28,710 nt of DNA from DASZQY01 sp036511595 (GTDB taxonomy: Bacteria > Pseudomonadota > Alphaproteobacteria > Rhizobiales > Kaistiaceae): assembly GCA_036511595.1 (NCBI GenBank), contig DATCBY010000024.1:1-28710 (forward strand), given 5' to 3'. Positions within the stretch are counted from its first letter, which is position 1; every line of letters begins with the position of its first letter. A program made the position numbers and the translations under genes. Under the pieces are notes generated by a model, which was not told the origin of the DNA, did not search any database, and was given only the letters and a program-made list of their open reading frames with translations. This document shows, piece by piece, positions 25,777 through 28,710 of the stretch.

Positions 25777-25872
25777 CGTCGGCGCGCAGCGCCGGTTCCG
25801 CCCGTGCCGCCCTTCATCTTTTTCCAGACTTAAGTGGCGGTATTGATCTACCGCACGACAGGATATTCGAAC

Positions 25873-27285
25873 ATGGCATCCGAAAAACCGAGAACGCTCT
25901 ACGACAAGATATGGGACGACCACCTGATCGAAATCGATGCCGACGGTACCGGGCTCCTCTACGTCGATCGTCACCTCGTCCATGAGGTGACCAGTCCGCA
26001 GGCCTTCGAGGGGCTGCGACTCGCCAAGCGCAAGGTGCATGCGCCCGGCAAGACGCTGGCTGTCGTCGACCACAACGTGCCGACGACCGATCGCTCGCAG
26101 GGAATCGGCAATCCGGAATCGAAGCTGCAGGTCGATACACTCGCCGAAAACGCGCGCGATTTCGGCGTCGAGTATTTCAACGAACTGGATCATCGCCAGG
26201 GCATCGTACATATCGTCGGTCCCGAGCAGGGCTTCACTCTGCCCGGCATGACGATCGTCTGCGGCGACAGCCACACGTCCACGCATGGAGCGTTCGGCGC
26301 GCTGGCGCATGGCATCGGCACCTCGGAAGTCGAGCATGTGCTCGCGACGCAGACGCTGATCCAGAAGAAAGCGAAGAACATGCGCATCACCGTCGACGGC
26401 AAGCTGCCGGCCGGTGTGACCGCCAAGGACATCATCCTCGCCATCATCGGCGAGATCGGCACGGCCGGCGGCACCGGCCACGTCATGGAATACGCCGGCG
26501 AAGCGATCCGCGCGTTGTCGATGGAAGGCCGCATGACGGTGTGCAACATGAGCATCGAGGGCGGCGCGCGCGCCGGCCTTGTCGCGCCGGACGAAACGAC
26601 CTTTGCCTACGTCAAGGATCGCCCGCGGACACCAAAGGGTAAGGACTTTGACGCGGCGGTGCGCTATTGGCGCACGCTTACCTCCGACGAGGGCGCCACC
26701 TTCGACCGCGAGGTAAAACTCGATGCGTCGAAACTGCCGCCACTGGTGACCTGGGGGACGAGCCCCGAGAACGTGGTCACGGTGAACGGCAAGGTGCCTG
26801 ACCCGGCGACGATCGCCGACCCCGACAAGCGCCGCGCGGTGGAGCGGGCGCTTGCCTATATGGGGTTGACACCAAACACGCCGATCAAGGACATCACGGT
26901 GGAGCACGTCTTCATCGGCTCATGCACCAATGGACGCATCGAGGACCTGCGCGCGGCCTCGAAGATCGTTGGCGGCCACAGGGTCCACGAAGGCGTGGTG
27001 GCGATGGTCGTGCCCGGATCGGGCCTCGTGAAGGAACAGGCGGAAGCCGAGGGTCTAGACAAGATATTCAAGGCGGCCGGCTTCGAATGGCGCGAGCCCG
27101 GATGCTCGATGTGCCTCGCCATGAACGAGGATCGCCTGAAGCCCGGCGAGCGCTGCGCATCCACATCGAACCGTAACTTCGAAGGGCGCCAGGGCTTCAA
27201 GGGACGCACCCACCTCGTCTCGCCGGCAATGGCGGCGGCGGCGGCGATCGCCGGGCGCTTCGTCGACGTGCGGGAGTGGGCGTAA
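25873..27285 (+). CDS. leuC: 3-isopropylmalate dehydratase large subunit
   Basis: With LeuD it isomerises 2- to 3-isopropylmalate in leucine synthesis, through a 4Fe-4S cluster. The 470-aa aconitase-superfamily protein opens ASEKPRTLYDKIWDDH and has VDHNVPTTDR and CGDSHTSTHGAFGALAHGIGTSEVEHVL. The cluster ligands are C351 (GSCTNGR) and C411/C414 (GCSMCLAMN). The frame extends 13 codons to a GTG, but the ATG at 25873 has AGGA upstream and the family N terminus. leuD is not in the window; the next gene is on the other strand, so the small subunit must be elsewhere. Confidence 0.97.
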   Translation: MASEKPRTLYDKIWDDHLIEIDADGTGLLYVDRHLVHEVTSPQAFEGLRLAKRKVHAPGKTLAVVDHNVPTTDRSQGIGNPESKLQVDTLAENARDFGVEYFNELDHRQGIVHIVGPEQGFTLPGMTIVCGDSHTSTHGAFGALAHGIGTSEVEHVLATQTLIQKKAKNMRITVDGKLPAGVTAKDIILAIIGEIGTAGGTGHVMEYAGEAIRALSMEGRMTVCNMSIEGGARAGLVAPDETTFAYVKDRPRTPKGKDFDAAVRYWRTLTSDEGATFDREVKLDASKLPPLVTWGTSPENVVTVNGKVPDPATIADPDKRRAVERALAYMGLTPNTPIKDITVEHVFIGSCTNGRIEDLRAASKIVGGHRVHEGVVAMVVPGSGLVKEQAEAEGLDKIFKAAGFEWREPGCSMCLAMNEDRLKPGERCASTSNRNFEGRQGFKGRTHLVSPAMAAAAAIAGRFVDVREWA

Positions 27286-27289
27286 GCCG

Positions 27290-27327
27290 AAAAGAAAAAT
27301 CCCGCACCGGCTTGCCGATGCGGGATT
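27290..27327 (-). terminator. Terminator of the His/Pro-rich protein gene, also between it and leuC
   Basis: Read on minus, AATCCCGCA pairs with TGCGGGATT with an inner CGGC/GCCG hairpin, and the stem runs into TTTTTCTTTTC. The minus orientation has the U tract. It begins about 18 nt after the stop of the minus gene and 5 nt after the leuC stop, so the stem may serve both. Confidence 0.82.
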
Positions 27328-27344
27328 CATCCGATGAGCCGGAA

Positions 27345-27635
27345 CTACCAGACCGGATGCGGGGCGGGATGGGGATCCTGATGCGGGTGCGGGTAGAAAC
27401 TGCGGAAGTCACAGTTGCGGGCGACGATCACCTGCTTCCAGTGCGGACGGCCGAAGCGGTCCCACCACTTCACCTGCTTGAACACGGGATGGCAAACCTG
27501 CTGATGGTGGGGGTAGGGCCCGTTCCAGTTGTTGCCCTGGTAGGGAGCGGCGGAGGCTGCGGTGGTGGTGATCGCCAGTCCGCCAGCGGCGATCATTCCG
27601 GCGGCGGTGGCGGCAAGGATGGCTTGCTTGAACAT
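27345..27635 (-). CDS. Small secreted His/Pro-rich protein, function unknown
   Basis: The 96-aa product has a Sec signal peptide (MFKQAILAATAAGMIAAGG, cleavage near ASA at 27-29), leaving a mature chain of about 67 aa. The mature part has PYPHHQQVCHP, an aromatic/basic middle (VKWWDRFGRPHWKQV), a second Cys at 75 and a tail of Pro-His repeats (YPHPHQDPHPAPHPVW). Two Cys (48, 75) could form a disulfide, and the His cluster could bind metal. AAGGA lies 8 nt before the ATG. It is monocistronic with its own terminator and divergent from the metallopeptidase gene. I do not recognise a named family. Confidence 0.75.
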   Translation of the reverse strand: MFKQAILAATAAGMIAAGGLAITTTAASAAPYQGNNWNGPYPHHQQVCHPVFKQVKWWDRFGRPHWKQVIVARNCDFRSFYPHPHQDPHPAPHPVW

Positions 27636-27801
27636 GACGCTTGTCCTTCAGAGGGTGGCGCGCCCGGGGGCTCCGGTCGCATGATCACGTTTCTAGGCGG
27701 GGGCCGCTGAACCGGACCTGAGGCGATCGTTTATCCGGCGTTCAGCCGCGGCCTCCTTCTCTGTCTTGACCGACAGCATGGAAGCGGGAAGGCTGACCCG
27801 C

Positions 27802-28212
27802 ATGAGCCCGATTTCCGCCATCACGCAGGCGCCTTCTCTCGACGACATCGAGGTCATTGCGCGCGAAAGCTTCGCCACGCTGCCCGCTCACTTCCGCGAA
27901 TTAGTCGGCGATGTGCCGATGCGCGTAACGGAGTTCCCCGACGAGGATGTGCTCCGCGATCTCGGGATCGAATCCGAGTTCGACATTCTGGGGCTCTTCC
28001 AGGGGATCGGGATGGCGCACGACGCAGCCGTGTCCCAGACCGGCCAGATGCCCAACATGATATGGCTCTATCGGCGACCGATCATCGACTACTGGGCGGA
28101 ACACGAGGAGACGCTGGGCGCGATCATCTCGCATGTGCTGGTCCATGAGATCGGCCACCACTTTGGCCTCTCCGACGACGACATGGAAGCGATCGAAGCG
28201 GAGGCCGGTTAA
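27802..28212 (+). CDS. Zincin-like metallopeptidase-family protein
   Basis: The 136-aa product has the motif HEIGHHFGLSDDDM at residues 115-128: H115, E116, H119 and a following Asp, the HExxH-type zinc site of the small bacterial metallopeptidase-like family (formerly DUF1025, MpaA/acidic type). Upstream are APSLDDIEVIARESFATLP, FPDEDVL and LGLFQGIGM, typical of that family. No signal peptide, so cytoplasmic. Activity is not established for most members. The ATG at 27802 has GGAAGG 10 nt upstream and is chosen over in-frame starts at 27766 and 27778. Its stop overlaps the stop of the convergent deoD gene (TTAA). Confidence 0.87.
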   Translation: MSPISAITQAPSLDDIEVIARESFATLPAHFRELVGDVPMRVTEFPDEDVLRDLGIESEFDILGLFQGIGMAHDAAVSQTGQMPNMIWLYRRPIIDYWAEHEETLGAIISHVLVHEIGHHFGLSDDDMEAIEAEAG

Positions 28213-28710
28213 TCGCCGACCGCGACGGCCAGCGCCATTTCCGTCATTTCCCGCAATGACGCCTTGCGTGCCTCGGCGTCGAGCTGCTCGCGGGTGACGA
28301 GGGAGTCCGAAACCGTGCAGATGGTGAGAGCGCGGCGGCCGAAGCGGGCGGCGAGCGTGTAGAGCGTCGCCGTTTCCATCTCGACGCCGAGCACGCCATG
28401 GGCGGCAAGCACGTCGTAAACCTTGGTGCCGTCCGGGTGGTAGAATACGTCGCTCGAAACGATGCCGCCGACATGCCAGGAGAGCTTGCCCGCCTCGGCG
28501 AGTTCAACGGCGCGGCGCAGCAAGGCGAAGTCGGCCGCGGGCGCAAAGTTGTACATGCCGAAGACGTCGCGGCTCATGGCCGAGTCGGTTGTGGCCGTTT
28601 GCGCGATGACGATGTCGCGGAGCTTCGCCTGCGGCGCGATGGCGCCGCAGGTGCCGATGCGGATCAGCGTCTGTGCTTCGTAGACGTTGATCAGTTCGTG
28701 GACGTAGATG
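28209..28710 (-). CDS. deoD: Purine-nucleoside phosphorylase DeoD type, C-terminal part (5' end beyond the right edge)
   Basis: It cleaves purine (deoxy)nucleosides with phosphate to base and (deoxy)ribose-1-phosphate. Visible from the edge inward: ELINVYEAQTLIRIGTCGAI, RDIVIAQTATTDS, SDVFYHPDG, the nucleoside-binding GVLGVEMETATLYTLA, and ALTICTVSDSL with the catalytic Asp. These match the hexameric E. coli-type enzyme rather than the trimeric type. About 166 C-terminal residues are present; roughly 70 N-terminal ones are outside the window. The reading frame is open to the window end. An internal ATG at 28577 is not the start, since homology continues upstream. Confidence 0.95.
   Translation of the reverse strand, partial: IYVHELINVYEAQTLIRIGTCGAIAPQAKLRDIVIAQTATTDSAMSRDVFGMYNFAPAADFALLRRAVELAEAGKLSWHVGGIVSSDVFYHPDGTKVYDVLAAHGVLGVEMETATLYTLAARFGRRALTICTVSDSLVTREQLDAEARKASLREMTEMALAVAVGD

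Noticed and set aside
25657..26907. 416-codon open frame on minus, opposite leuC
   Set aside because: Antisense of leuC, Arg/His-rich, no recognisable domain.
27709..27732. GAAC-N15-CGTT, an EcfG-like general stress promoter before the metallopeptidase gene
   Set aside because: First G of GGAAC is missing and the spacer is 1-2 nt short.

Overview
The window looks like an ordinary, gene-dense stretch of a high-GC alphaproteobacterial chromosome, most probably Hyphomicrobiales (Rhizobiales). The basis is gene order and families: acnA divergent from ccmABCDG, dapF-mtaB-ftsY next to a YciB septation gene, ffh-rpsP-rimM-trmD-rplS followed by leuC, plus IalB, DUF1223 and DUF2794 proteins. I see no rRNA, tRNA, CRISPR array, IS element, phage gene or plasmid function. 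Codon use is uniformly GC-rich, so there is no obvious island.

Layout. 1-6.1 kb is all on the minus strand: the start of a small lipoprotein, argG, a PAP2-family phosphatase, a small membrane protein, rlmN, an IalB-like secreted protein, a DUF1232 membrane protein, phhB and thpR. A plus-strand BI-1/YbhL membrane protein follows (6.3-7.1 kb) behind a promoter and a probable ybhL-type RNA leader. 7.1-11.8 kb returns to minus: DUF2794, a 69-aa protein, DUF1223 and acnA. From 12.0 to 14.8 kb ccmA-B-C-D-G run on plus, mostly with 4-bp overlaps. Convergent to them is a tightly packed minus-strand operon running from dapF at 20.0 kb back through mtaB, ftsY, a hypothetical gene and yciB to an MFS transporter. 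Its last gene overlaps the ccmG 3' end by 68 bp. From 20.2 kb on plus come an exported msrB-msrA pair, the ffh-rpsP-rimM-trmD-rplS cluster, and leuC after a 355-bp leader. The right end holds a small His/Pro-rich secreted protein (minus), a zincin-like metallopeptidase (plus) and the 3' part of deoD (minus).

How the genes work together. Both SRP GTPases (Ffh and its receptor FtsY) lie here, close to ribosome-related genes (rpsP, rplS, rimM, trmD, mtaB, rlmN). The ccm genes provide heme export and thiol reduction for cytochrome c maturation; ccmE, ccmF and ccmH are not in the window. argG, dapF and leuC are separate amino-acid biosynthesis steps. The msr pair appears to be an extracytoplasmic methionine-repair module.

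Novelty. I do not see a clearly new multi-gene system. The best leads are non-coding: a 348-bp gap (7534-7881) with a 13-bp long-range inverted repeat and strong UUCG hairpins; a leuC leader with a good promoter placed to give a leaderless small ORF; and the leader of the BI-1 gene. A PAP2 enzyme with Glu in place of the motif-2 His, and the Tat/Sec split of the exported MsrB/MsrA pair, are the most notable protein-level points. All starts, promoters and RNA structures were judged by eye.
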